From: Sphingomonadales bacterium
GTDB lineage: Bacteria; Pseudomonadota; Alphaproteobacteria; Sphingomonadales; Sphingomonadaceae
Assembly (NCBI GenBank): GCA_017309275.1
Contig: JAFKLT010000050.1
Span: 1-64,000 of the forward strand
Reading direction: 5' to 3'
DNA: 64,000 nt
Below the pieces are notes generated by a model. The model ran no database searches. It saw nothing but the letters and a program-made list of their open reading frames with translations, and had not been told where the DNA came from. The position numbers and the translations under genes were made by a program. Below, piece after piece: positions 53,978 to 62,175 of this stretch (the first letter of the stretch is position 1; each line of letters begins with the position of its first letter).

Positions 53978-56361
53978 GCGCGGGCCCCTCCGACACGGCG
54001 GCGCAGCGCCTCGAGCAGCGCGCCGCGATCATAGCGATAGACGGTGTCGTCGTCGGGGCTCGCCGCGGCGACCGAGGCGCGCAGGCGAATCACCGGAACG
54101 TCGCCGCCCAGATGCGCACAGGCGCCACCCTCGTCGGTCAGGCACAGGAGCACGTCGGGCGCCTCGTCCGAACTTTCGGCAACGACGCGATATCCCGCGT
54201 TGCGCAGGATCGGCGCCAGGAAATTGTCGCCCCAGCCGTCATGATCGTCGGCGATGCGGCATATGGGCTGATGCTGTGCCGATACGACGGCGCCGCCGGC
54301 ATATTGTTCCATCAGCCAGAAAGGATCGATCAGCTCGACGGGCTCGCCGTTCACCAGCAGTACGCCGGCGATCAGGCCGGGCGCCGCCGCGGGCTGGACC
54401 AGGTCGGGCAGGCGAACGATGTCGATCACCGCATCGATCGGATAGCAGAGCACCGATTGGCCGTCGTGCAGGCGAAGCAGTTTCAGCGTGCCATGATTCT
54501 CGGGCAGCTTTGCCGCGTGGACCGGGAAGATATCGTCGCCGATCTGCACCTGGACCTGTCCGGCGCTTTCGAACAGAGCCAGCGCGGGAACTTCCTCGAC
54601 ACGCTCGATCACCGACAGGCGAACACCGCGGGTGCGGCCGTTGATGTCGCGGAACAGCAGGAGCTGCGCCGCATTGCGCTCCGCCGCGGCCGCTGCCTCC
54701 GCCTCGACCGCCTGATCCATCTGGCGCCCTGCCTCCGACGCGTCGATCGCGGCGGCCGCCAATATGCCCTGCACGTCGAGCAGAAGCACCGGACGGCCAT
54801 TGTCGGGAAGCGTCGTGCCGGCATAGAGCCCCGTTGCCATGATCATCGGCGCGGCGGGCTTGATCACCAGTTCCTCATGATCGTGGATCGCCGCGACGCT
54901 GAGCGCATAGCTCTGCCCCTGGCCCGGCCGGACCAGGACGAGCGCGCGATCCTCCACATCATCGCGATGGTCGCGTGCGCGGCCGAGGATCGTCTCAAGG
55001 CGCAGCAACGGGAATTGCTCGCCGCGCACGGTGGCGATCTCGCCGCCGCCGAGGCGTTCGATGCGGACGCTGTCGCTCGTTTCGAGCAGGATTTCCCGTA
55101 CCGCGCCGCGCGGAATGGCAAAATATTGACCGGCCGCGCGCACCATCAGGCCAGAGATGATCGTCAGCGTCATCGGCACGCGAAGCAGGATCGAAAGCCC
55201 CCGCCCCTCTTCATTGCGCAATTCGACGATGCCGCCGATCTTCTCGACATTCGCCTTCACGATATCCATGCCGACGCCGCGCCCCGAAATCGAGGTGATC
55301 TTGGCGGCGGTAGAGAATCCGGGGCGGAAGATCAGCTCCAGCTTTTCCCGCGGCGTCAGCGCGCGCGCGTCGGCGGCGCCGAGGATGCGCGAGGCCATGG
55401 CCTTTGCAACCAGCGCGTCGGGCGACAGACCGCGGCCGTCGTCGCGAACCTCGATCTCGATCTGATTGCCCGACTGGCGTGCGGATACCTGGATCGTCGC
55501 AGTGATGTCCTTGCCCGCCAAGACCCGCTCGTCGAGCGTCTCGATCCCGTGATCGATCGCATTGCGGACGATGTGGATAAGGGGATCGCGGATGTTCTCC
55601 ATCATTTCGCGATCGAGTTCCACTTCGCCGCCGCTGGTGGCGAAGCGAACCTTCTTGCCGAGATCGCGCGCAAGGTCGCGAACGACGCGGGGTAGCGGGG
55701 CGAACAGCTTGTCAATGCGCTGCATCCGCATCTGGCTGACCGACTGGCGCATCCCGGCGATCGAATCCGACAGACGATCGAACGACGCGATAAGCGACGG
55801 ATTGGCGCCGGATTCGCGCAGCATGCGGGCAAATTCGTTGCGCGCGAGGACGATGTCGGTGACCCCGGTCATCACGCTGTCGAGCAGCGGCAACGGCACG
55901 CGGATTGAGCGCCAGCCCTGCAGCTCGGTCGTCAGGTCATCCTCGCGACGAAGCTGGATATCGCTGGCTTCGGCCGGCGCATCGGCCGCCTCATCCCGTG
56001 TCGCGAGCGCCGTGATCACGTCGCTGTCGTCGCCGGCGGGCTCGACGCCCTTTTGCCCCAACGTATCGCAAAGCTGCGACAGACGGTCGATGATGCCGAG
56101 CACGCCGGTGACGAGCGCGCCGTCGGCGGTGCGATTGCCGCGGCGCACCTGGTCCAGCGCATCCTCGGCGCCGTGCGAAAGCGCGGTGACGCGCGGCAGC
56201 GACAGAAATCCCGAGCTGCCCTTGATCGTGTGGACCAGGCGAAAGATCGCGTCGAGCTGTGCCCGGTCGGCGGGATCAGCCTCCCACGCGACGAGCGCCC
56301 CGCCGGCCTCGGCAAGGATTTCTGCCGTTTCGGCGAGAAAATCGTTCAGCAGATCGTCCAT
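53974..56361 (-). CDS. cheA: chemotaxis histidine kinase CheA with tandem CheW-like modules and a degenerate receiver
   Basis: A 795-residue kinase. P1 (about 1-105) carries phospho-His44 in RLVHTIKGSSG. P3 dimerisation is about 150-230; a classical P2 domain is not evident. P4 (about 235-395) has the N-box HIVRNAIDHG (264-273), DDGRGL (307-312), FRPGFST (345-351) and GRGVGMD (360-366). A first CheW-like P5 is about 395-540 and a second CheW-like module about 565-690. The last 95 residues (about 700-795) look like a receiver fold with its phosphoacceptor Asp and signature Lys missing. The ATG at 56361 is chosen over an upstream TTG. Confidence 0.9.
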   Translation of the reverse strand: MDDLLNDFLAETAEILAEAGGALVAWEADPADRAQLDAIFRLVHTIKGSSGFLSLPRVTALSHGAEDALDQVRRGNRTADGALVTGVLGIIDRLSQLCDTLGQKGVEPAGDDSDVITALATRDEAADAPAEASDIQLRREDDLTTELQGWRSIRVPLPLLDSVMTGVTDIVLARNEFARMLRESGANPSLIASFDRLSDSIAGMRQSVSQMRMQRIDKLFAPLPRVVRDLARDLGKKVRFATSGGEVELDREMMENIRDPLIHIVRNAIDHGIETLDERVLAGKDITATIQVSARQSGNQIEIEVRDDGRGLSPDALVAKAMASRILGAADARALTPREKLELIFRPGFSTAAKITSISGRGVGMDIVKANVEKIGGIVELRNEEGRGLSILLRVPMTLTIISGLMVRAAGQYFAIPRGAVREILLETSDSVRIERLGGGEIATVRGEQFPLLRLETILGRARDHRDDVEDRALVLVRPGQGQSYALSVAAIHDHEELVIKPAAPMIMATGLYAGTTLPDNGRPVLLLDVQGILAAAAIDASEAGRQMDQAVEAEAAAAAERNAAQLLLFRDINGRTRGVRLSVIERVEEVPALALFESAGQVQVQIGDDIFPVHAAKLPENHGTLKLLRLHDGQSVLCYPIDAVIDIVRLPDLVQPAAAPGLIAGVLLVNGEPVELIDPFWLMEQYAGGAVVSAQHQPICRIADDHDGWGDNFLAPILRNAGYRVVAESSDEAPDVLLCLTDEGGACAHLGGDVPVIRLRASVAAASPDDDTVYRYDRGALLEALRRRVGGARA

Positions 56362-56413
56362 TACGGTACCGGCACGCCCCAAAAATTCGAGGCTCCACCA
56401 TGGCGGACAATGG

Positions 56414-56428
56414 TTAATGGAGAGTTTG
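56414..56428 (-). promoter_or_regulatory. CtrA-box-like site upstream of cheA
   Basis: TTAA-TGGAGAG-TTTG keeps the TTAA-N7-TTAA spacing with the second half degenerate. It starts 52 bases upstream of the cheA ATG, in the 114-base gap to chpT. CckA and ChpT, which feed CtrA, are both encoded in this window. Weak match; inferred. Confidence 0.3.
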
Positions 56429-56475
56429 CTTATGGCCGGTCGGTAAGAAAATTACGCGGCCAAATCGGCAGTAAA

Positions 56476-57117
56476 TCAGCGTCCCTTGAGGACAGCCCCG
56501 ACCAGCAGCGAAGTCGGCGTTTCGCGGGCGAGCATCACCGTGCCGCCATTCTGCTTCGCCACCGCCTGGACCAGAACCGCGGGGGCGGTGCGCGATGTCA
56601 TCGGGCTGGCGCCCTCGCCCTCGGTCAGGATGCGCTCGACCTCGGCATCGAGGAAGATGCGCTCGGCCTCGACATGCAGCGCGATCTCGATCCCCTCGCC
56701 CTGATTTTCGCAGCCGATGTCGAGCCGCCCGCCGCGCACCAGCGCATCGACGAGGAGTAGCGACAGGTTGAGCACGATCTTCACCGCCGGCTTCGGCAGC
56801 GGTTCGGAGCCGATCATCCAGTTGAGGTCGATCGCACGATCGCCGATGATGCCCTGCACCGCCGACTTCGCCTCGTCGGCCGGGACGCGCTCGCCGAAAC
56901 CGCCTGCCGACCCGAAGGCGAGGCGAAAGAATTTGAGCTTGTTGGCGGAGGTGCGGGCGCTCTGTTCGAGCAGGTCGATGCAGCGCGCGCGCATTTCGGG
57001 GTCTTTTTCATCCGCGAGCAGCTCGAGCCCATTGGCGAAGGCCCCGACCGGGCTCAGCAGATCGTGGCACAGCCGCGACGCCAGCATGGAAGCGAAATCG
57101 ACGCGATCGTCGGACAT
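56476..57117 (-). CDS. chpT: histidine phosphotransferase ChpT
   Basis: Relays phosphate from CckA to CtrA and CpdR. The 213-residue product has His18 in ASRLCHDLLSPVGAFANGLELL, the DHp-like helical hairpin (about 10-75), and a degenerate HATPase-like C-terminal domain without a full nucleotide site. This is the ChpT fold. It lies upstream of cheA on the same strand with a 114-base gap, so a shared transcript is possible but uncertain. Confidence 0.9.
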   Translation of the reverse strand: MSDDRVDFASMLASRLCHDLLSPVGAFANGLELLADEKDPEMRARCIDLLEQSARTSANKLKFFRLAFGSAGGFGERVPADEAKSAVQGIIGDRAIDLNWMIGSEPLPKPAVKIVLNLSLLLVDALVRGGRLDIGCENQGEGIEIALHVEAERIFLDAEVERILTEGEGASPMTSRTAPAVLVQAVAKQNGGTVMLARETPTSLLVGAVLKGR

Positions 57118-57248
57118 GGATGGATGCACTCCCCGCAGACCGGACCTTTCCGGCTCGCGCCTGCTCCCTAAGGCAGGCATGGGGGCGAGAGCAAGCGCGA
57201 TGCGGTCCTCCCCTTGAAAATCGGCGGCTGCGACCCATATCGCGTGCA

Positions 57249-58202
57249 ATGTTGGGGGACGAAATTCTTGCTGTGACGCTTCAGGATCGCGCCGCCGGGT
57301 TGCGGCTCGACCGGGCGCTTGCCGAGGCGCTTCCCGAACTGTCGCGCGAGCGGCTGAAGACGCTGATCAAGGGGGGTCGCGTGGCCGATGCGGCGGGCAA
57401 CGTGCTGTGGGATCCGTCGGCAAAGGCCGTCGCGCCCGCGACGCTAGCGGTCCGACTGCCCGCCCCTGCCCCCGCGCATAATGTCGCGCAGGATCTGGAA
57501 CTCGTCATCGCTTATGAGGACGAGCATCTGATCGTCGTCGACAAGCCTGCAGGGATGGTCGTCCACCCCGCCGCGGGCAATCTCGACGGCACGATGGTCA
57601 ACGCGCTGCTCCATCATTGCGCGGGGCAGCTGTCGGGCATCGGCGGCGTCGCACGCCCCGGCATCGTGCACCGGATCGACAAGGACACCAGCGGGCTGAT
57701 CGTCGCCGCAAAGCATGACAAGGCGCATGAAGGCCTGGCGAAGCAGTTCGCGGCGCACAGCATCGACCGCCGCTATCTGGCGATCGCGACCGGACGCCCG
57801 ATGCCCGCGAACGGCACCGTCGACGCGGCGCTGGGCCGATCAAGCACCAACCGCAAGAAGATGGCGGTCGTCGCCGAAGGGCGCGGCAAGCACGCGATCA
57901 CCCATTACCGGACGATCGAGCCGCTGAAGAATGCGACGCTGGTCGAATGTCGCCTGGAAACCGGTCGCACGCATCAGGTGCGCGTTCATATGGCGCATAT
58001 CGGCCATCCGCTGGTCGGCGATCCGGTCTATGGGCGCGCGAAAAAGCCGCTGTCCGATACATTAAAAGCCCGTAATTTCGTGCGTCAGGCGTTGCACGCA
58101 GCCCATTTGGGCTTTATTCATCCGGTGACCGGTAACAGGATCGCGCTCGACAGCGAACTCCCAGCGGACATGCGGGAACTGATCGAGGAATTGCGTGTTT
58201 AG
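57249..58202 (+). CDS. rluD: RluA-family pseudouridine synthase (RluD-like)
   Basis: Makes pseudouridines in 23S rRNA helix 69 or similar. The 317 residues show an N-terminal S4 domain (about 18-75, LDRALAEALPELSRERLKTLIKGGRV) and the catalytic domain with the Asp in VHRIDKDTSGLIVAAK, LETGRTHQVRVHMAHIGHPLVGDPVYG. S4 plus this motif set favours RluD over RluC. The gap to chpT (divergent) is 131 bases. rpoH follows. Confidence 0.9.
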   Translation: MLGDEILAVTLQDRAAGLRLDRALAEALPELSRERLKTLIKGGRVADAAGNVLWDPSAKAVAPATLAVRLPAPAPAHNVAQDLELVIAYEDEHLIVVDKPAGMVVHPAAGNLDGTMVNALLHHCAGQLSGIGGVARPGIVHRIDKDTSGLIVAAKHDKAHEGLAKQFAAHSIDRRYLAIATGRPMPANGTVDAALGRSSTNRKKMAVVAEGRGKHAITHYRTIEPLKNATLVECRLETGRTHQVRVHMAHIGHPLVGDPVYGRAKKPLSDTLKARNFVRQALHAAHLGFIHPVTGNRIALDSELPADMRELIEELRV

Positions 58203-58222
58203 GTTTCGAATAAAAATCTATT

Positions 58223-58251
58223 TTGACCGCCGGATGCAACCGCGGCATATT
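58223..58251 (+). promoter_or_regulatory. possible sigma-70-type promoter of rpoH
   Basis: TTGACC (58223-58228) and CATATT (58246-58251) are separated by 17 bases and lie about 33 bases before the rpoH ATG, in an AT-rich gap after rluD. Five of six and four of six matches to the consensus. Alphaproteobacterial promoters are poorly defined, so this is tentative. Confidence 0.45.
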
Positions 58252-58283
58252 TCTCCTCTGTGTTTTTAGGGAAGACGCTAAAA

Positions 58284-59186
58284 ATGGCTAATAGAAGCAA
58301 TGTTCCGGCAGTGGTGCCCGCGCTCGGCGGTGAGGCGAGCCTGAACCGCTACCTGGCCGAGATCCGCAAATTTCCCCTCCTGACTCCCGAGCAGGAATAT
58401 ATGCTCGCGAAGCGTTTCCAGGAGCACGGCGACAATGAGGCTGCGGCGCAGCTCGTCACGTCGCACCTGCGCCTGGTGGCGAAGATCGCGATGGGGTATC
58501 GCGGCTATGGCCTGCCCGTCAGCGAGCTGATCAGCGAAGGCAATATCGGCCTGATGCAGGGCGTGAAGAAGTTCGATCCCGAACGCGGCTTCCGCCTCGC
58601 CACCTATGCGATGTGGTGGATTCGCGCGTCGATCCAGGAGTTCATCCTGCGGTCGTGGAGCCTCGTGAAGATGGGGACGACCGCGGCGCAGAAGAAGCTG
58701 TTCTTCAACCTTCGCCGGATGAAGAACAATCTCGAGGCGTTCGAGGACGGCGACCTGAGCCCCGAGCATGTGGCGAAGATCGCGACCGACCTGGGCGTGA
58801 CCGAGGATGAGGTCGTGAGCATGAACCGCCGCATGGCGATGGGCGGCGACACCTCGCTGAACGTCCCGATGGGCGAGGATGGCGACAGCCAGTGGCAGGA
58901 CCTGCTGGGCGACGAAGGTCCGCTGCAGGACGAACGCGTGGCCGAGGCCGAGGAACGCGACGTGCGGCACGAGTTGCTGACCGAAGCGCTGGCGACGCTG
59001 AACGAGCGCGAACGCCACATCCTGACCGAACGCCGCCTGACCGACGACCCCAAGACGCTCGAGGATCTGAGCCAGGTCTATGACGTCAGCCGCGAGCGCG
59101 TGCGCCAGATCGAGGTGCGCGCGTTCGAAAAGCTGCAGAAGGCCATGCTCAAGCTGGCGGGCGACCGGCGGCTCATCAACGCCTGA
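58284..59186 (+). CDS. rpoH: RNA polymerase sigma factor RpoH
   Basis: Heat-shock sigma-32, 300 residues. Regions 1.2-2 include SHLRLVAKIAMGYRGYGLPVSELISEGNIGLMQGVKKFDPERGFRLATYAMWWIRASIQEF (split domain). The RpoH box QKKLFFNLRRMK (about 132-143) distinguishes it from RpoD. Region 4 ends VYDVSRERVRQIEVRAFEKLQKAM. The start MANRSN follows AGGGA. An upstream GTG frame start is rejected. It controls chaperones and proteases. Confidence 0.95.
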   Translation: MANRSNVPAVVPALGGEASLNRYLAEIRKFPLLTPEQEYMLAKRFQEHGDNEAAAQLVTSHLRLVAKIAMGYRGYGLPVSELISEGNIGLMQGVKKFDPERGFRLATYAMWWIRASIQEFILRSWSLVKMGTTAAQKKLFFNLRRMKNNLEAFEDGDLSPEHVAKIATDLGVTEDEVVSMNRRMAMGGDTSLNVPMGEDGDSQWQDLLGDEGPLQDERVAEAEERDVRHELLTEALATLNERERHILTERRLTDDPKTLEDLSQVYDVSRERVRQIEVRAFEKLQKAMLKLAGDRRLINA

Positions 59187-59247
59187 TCGGGCGAACGAAA
59201 TGCGGGGCCGACCGGCCGGGCGATCCGGCCATGAAGGAGTCTGTGCC

Positions 59248-59634
59248 ATGCGTTTCCTGCCTGTAATCGCCGCGGCGATCGCCCTCTCCGTTCCTGTCAC
59301 CGCCGCCGAATTGCCGGCGAAGGTGACGGTAACTATGGCGAATTTCAGCTACACCCCCGCCGATCTGCACCTGCATGCCGGGCATCCGGTGACGATCCAT
59401 TTCGTCAACAACGGATCGGGCGGGCATGATTTCACGGCCGAGGAATTCTTCGCAGCCGCGACGATGGACGCCGCGGACCGCGCCCGCGTGGGCGGCGCCA
59501 AGGGCCGCGTCTCGCTCGGCAAGGGCGAGGCCAGCGACGTGACGCTGACCCCCACCGCCGGCACCTTCAAGGTCCATTGCTCGCACTTCATGCATTCGAC
59601 GATGGGCATGACGGGCAAGATCACCGTCGACTGA
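59248..59634 (+). CDS. cupredoxin-domain protein
   Basis: A 128-residue exported copper protein. The signal peptide is at residues 1-19 (RFLPVIAAAIALSVPVTA). The plastocyanin-like fold has ligands His in GGHDF (about 59) and the C-terminal C-x-H/M motif HCSHFMHSTMGM (about 111-122). It may carry electrons or copper in the periplasm. AAGGAG is eight bases before the ATG. Substrate or partner unknown. Confidence 0.88.
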   Translation: MRFLPVIAAAIALSVPVTAAELPAKVTVTMANFSYTPADLHLHAGHPVTIHFVNNGSGGHDFTAEEFFAAATMDAADRARVGGAKGRVSLGKGEASDVTLTPTAGTFKVHCSHFMHSTMGMTGKITVD

Positions 59635-59698
59635 CGGGGCGCGTCGCGCGCTGCGCCTCTCGCCCTCCTCTGGCCCTCCTCTGGCATAGCCCGCACCT

Positions 59699-59729
59699 CG
59701 TCACCCCGGACTTGATCCGGGGCCCCGCT
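59699..59729. repeat. REP-like palindromic element, copy 2
   Basis: CGTCACCCCGGACTTGATCC... (59699-59729) contains the palindrome CCCCGGA-CTTGA-TCCGGGG (59704-59722). It aligns with the left end of the element at 50213 at about 25 of 31 positions. It lies in the gap between the cupredoxin and mtgA genes, which otherwise holds no gene. Confidence 0.6.
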
Positions 59730-59822
59730 TTCAAAGCACGCTTCCGGACCGAACCCGGGGCCCGCGATTATTTATCTGCCCTCCCCGCTTGCCACCCTGT
59801 CGCCAGCGGCTAATTTGCCGTC

Positions 59823-60530
59823 ATGGCTACCCGTCCCCGCGCGAAGAAGCGCAAGCTCCCCTGGTATCTGCGGCCGTTCAAATGGCTGTTGTGGTTCATC
59901 CTGATCTCGGTCGTCTGGGTCGTCATCTATGCCGTCGTTCCGCCGCCGGTGACGATCACGATGCTGACCGACGGCAATGGCATCACCAAGGATTGGACCA
60001 GCCTGTCGCGCATCGACCGCAACATGGTGCGCGCGGCGATCGCGGCCGAGGACGGCAAATTCTGCAGCCACGACGGCTTCGACCGGCAGGCGATCGAACA
60101 GGCGATCCAGAAGAATGCGAAGGGCAAGCGGATGCGCGGCGGATCGACGATCAGCCAGCAGACCGCAAAGAATGTCTTCCTGTGGCAGGGCAGCGGCTGG
60201 ACCCGCTATGTCCGCAAGGTGCCCGAGGTGTGGTTCACCTTCCTGATCGAAAAGATCTGGGGCAAGCGGCGGATCATAGAAATCTATCTCAACGTCGCCG
60301 AGACGGGTCTGGGCACCTATGGCGTCGAGGCGGGGGCGCAGCGCTATTTCGGGCATGGCGCAAGCAAGCTGACGCCGCAGGAAGCCGCGCGCATCGCCGC
60401 GATCCTGCCGCTGCCGAAGAAGCGCGAGGCGGTGAGCCCGTCGGGCTTCACCCGCCGCTACGGCAACTCGATCCGCGCGCGGATCGGCGTCGTCGGACGC
60501 GACGGGCTGGACGGGTGCATTTATAATTAG
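59823..60530 (+). CDS. mtgA: monofunctional biosynthetic peptidoglycan transglycosylase
   Basis: Polymerises lipid II glycan strands. The 235-residue membrane-anchored protein has one N-terminal helix (about 19-40) and a GT51 domain with catalytic Glu in AAEDGKFCSHDGFD, the RGGSTISQQTAKN motif and KRRIIEIYLNVAETG. There is no transpeptidase domain, which defines MtgA. Confidence 0.95.
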   Translation: MATRPRAKKRKLPWYLRPFKWLLWFILISVVWVVIYAVVPPPVTITMLTDGNGITKDWTSLSRIDRNMVRAAIAAEDGKFCSHDGFDRQAIEQAIQKNAKGKRMRGGSTISQQTAKNVFLWQGSGWTRYVRKVPEVWFTFLIEKIWGKRRIIEIYLNVAETGLGTYGVEAGAQRYFGHGASKLTPQEAARIAAILPLPKKREAVSPSGFTRRYGNSIRARIGVVGRDGLDGCIYN

Positions 60531-60555
60531 AGGCGGCTTTAACCATGATCATTCC

Positions 60556-61371
60556 ATGCTGAAACGTCTCACGCTTATATCGTCGATCACCGTCGCGCTC
60601 GTATCGGGCGCGAATGCCACTCCGGATCAGCAAGGGCTGGCCCCGTCGTCGCCGTGGAATGTCGATTATGCCGAGTCCGAATGCCGGCTTACACGAACTT
60701 TCGGCACCGGCCCCGAAGCGCTCATGCTCCGCATCAGCCGCGGGATAAATCTGAAAGCCGTCGAATATACCATCGCCGGCAAGTCGCTCAAAATCAGGGA
60801 CTGGAACTACGACGCCTTGTTGCAACTGGATCCGGGCGGGGCGTCCTACAAATTTCCGGCGCTGTGGTATCGCCTTCCCACGGGCGAGGCCGCGCTTCGC
60901 GTCTTTGGCGAGAGCGGATTGAAACCCGAAGAAACCGCCGCAACGCGGACGCTTTCGCTGGCGGTCGAGGGCGCAGAGTCCCTGCGACTCGCCGTCGGAA
61001 ATCTCGAAAAGCCGTTCGCCGCTCTCGACGCCTGTTACGACGATCTCCTGACGACCTGGGGCATCGATCCGGCCAAGATCCGTGCTCTTAAGACGATCGC
61101 CGAACCGGTCGATATCCGGTCGTGGCATTTGTTCGAAAACGGGTGGGCGCGCGACGCGGCCAAAGACAAGAAATGGATGACGGTCCGCCTGGATATCGAC
61201 GACACCGGCAGGGCCAAGTCGTGCAAGGCGCTGGCATCAAGCGGGTCGGTGGAACTGGATGCCAAGGTCTGCGCCCTGGCTATCAAGAATGCGCGTCTTC
61301 TTCCTGCCGTCTCCGCATCGGGCGAGAAAGTGGAAGCTCCAATTGTAGTGAGTATTCAGATCCGCGAGTAA
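60556..61371 (+). CDS. exported protein with TonB-C-like domain
   Basis: A 271-residue protein with a signal peptide (residues 1-21). The C-terminal 75 residues (about 196-271; WMTVRLDIDDTGRAKSCKALASSG, then KVCALAIKNARLLPAVSASGEKVEAPIVVSIQI) resemble the TonB C-terminal fold. The middle (residues 50-180) is beta-rich and unassigned. There is no N-terminal anchor or proline-rich linker, so it is not a classical TonB. It may be a periplasmic partner of unknown type. Confidence 0.7.
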   Translation: MLKRLTLISSITVALVSGANATPDQQGLAPSSPWNVDYAESECRLTRTFGTGPEALMLRISRGINLKAVEYTIAGKSLKIRDWNYDALLQLDPGGASYKFPALWYRLPTGEAALRVFGESGLKPEETAATRTLSLAVEGAESLRLAVGNLEKPFAALDACYDDLLTTWGIDPAKIRALKTIAEPVDIRSWHLFENGWARDAAKDKKWMTVRLDIDDTGRAKSCKALASSGSVELDAKVCALAIKNARLLPAVSASGEKVEAPIVVSIQIRE

Positions 61372-61384
61372 CGGGCGCGTCCCT

Positions 61385-61921
61385 TTACGCCGGCTTCCAG
61401 CTCTTCCGCTCTTCGGCCTGTTTCAGCACCTCGAACGCCGCCTGCCCCGCGGCGAAGCGTTTCGCGGCTTCGGCGTCGCCGGGCTTCACGTCGGGGTGGC
61501 ATTCCTTGGCAAGGTTACGCCACGCCTTTTTCGTCGCCTCGAAATCGGCGTCGGGTTCCAGGTCGAGCACCTCCAGCGCGCGCATTTCGTCGGCGCTGCG
61601 GCTGCCGTCGCCCGATCCGCCCCAGGCATAATGTTGCGCGCGGGCATAGCTGCGTGCGCCCTGTGCCTCCTCGGCGGCGCGCGCCGCCGCATCCTCGGCG
61701 CTGAGGCCCGCGAAATAGTCCCAGCCGCGATTATATTCGGCGGCGTGCGTTTCGCAGAAATACCAGCGTTCGGGACTGTTCGGCGACTTCGGCGCGGGAC
61801 AGTTTCCGGGCTCGGCACAGCCGTGGCGGTCGCACAGGCGAACCTGCTGCGTCTCGCGCGACGAGCCATAGGGGCGCCAGCGGGGAAAACCCCAGTCGTC
61901 GGATCTCTTGGCGCGGCTCAT
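61385..61921 (-). CDS. J-domain (DnaJ-like) protein
   Basis: A 178-residue protein. The N-terminal part (about 1-60) has cysteine-rich LCDRHGCAEPG and FCETHAAEY, a possible zinc-binding pair. The C-terminal J-domain (about 115-175) includes LEVLDLEPDADFEATKKAWRNLAKECHPDVKPGD, with the HPD tripeptide that stimulates DnaK, and the KRFAAGQAAFEVLK helix. The Hsp70 partner is unknown. GTAGGAAAG lies 68 bases upstream. It is cytosolic. Confidence 0.88.
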   Translation of the reverse strand: MSRAKRSDDWGFPRWRPYGSSRETQQVRLCDRHGCAEPGNCPAPKSPNSPERWYFCETHAAEYNRGWDYFAGLSAEDAAARAAEEAQGARSYARAQHYAWGGSGDGSRSADEMRALEVLDLEPDADFEATKKAWRNLAKECHPDVKPGDAEAAKRFAAGQAAFEVLKQAEERKSWKPA

Positions 61922-62080
61922 TCCACCCCATGTAGCAACTGGTGGCCGAATTGGCTAGGCGGCGGGGCGCAAAAAGCGCGCAAAAAGGCCTTTCCTACAT
62001 TATTTCGCCGTGTCGGCCCTGTGCTTTGGCTCTTTGCAATCGTCGATCGCTGCGGACATTCGCGCTTCCTCCGGCGCATT

Positions 62081-62141
62081 GCTTAAAGCGACAAAGGAGA
62101 CAGTTTCGACGCGCATATGCGTATAGTTTGTCGCTTTAAGC
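62081..62141. other. long perfect inverted repeat downstream of ppk2
   Basis: GCTTAAAGCGACAAA (62081-62095) is exactly complementary to TTTGTCGCTTTAAGC (62127-62141). The 31-base loop holds a palindrome CGCATATGCG (62112-62121). It lies in the 252-base gap between the J-domain gene start and the ppk2 stop and could be a transcript-end structure, a regulatory RNA or the operator of a large repressor. Confidence 0.6.
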
Positions 62142-62175
62142 GATCCTTTCCCGCCGCCTCGCCGCGGAAAGGATC
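62142..62175 (-). terminator. hairpin overlapping the ppk2 stop codon
   Basis: GATCCTTTCC (62142-62151) pairs with GGAAAGGATC (62166-62175) around a GC-rich loop. The 3' arm reaches into the ppk2 stop codon (62174-62176). The next hairpin (62081-62141) begins at the adjacent base. No T-run follows on the minus strand. Confidence 0.5.
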
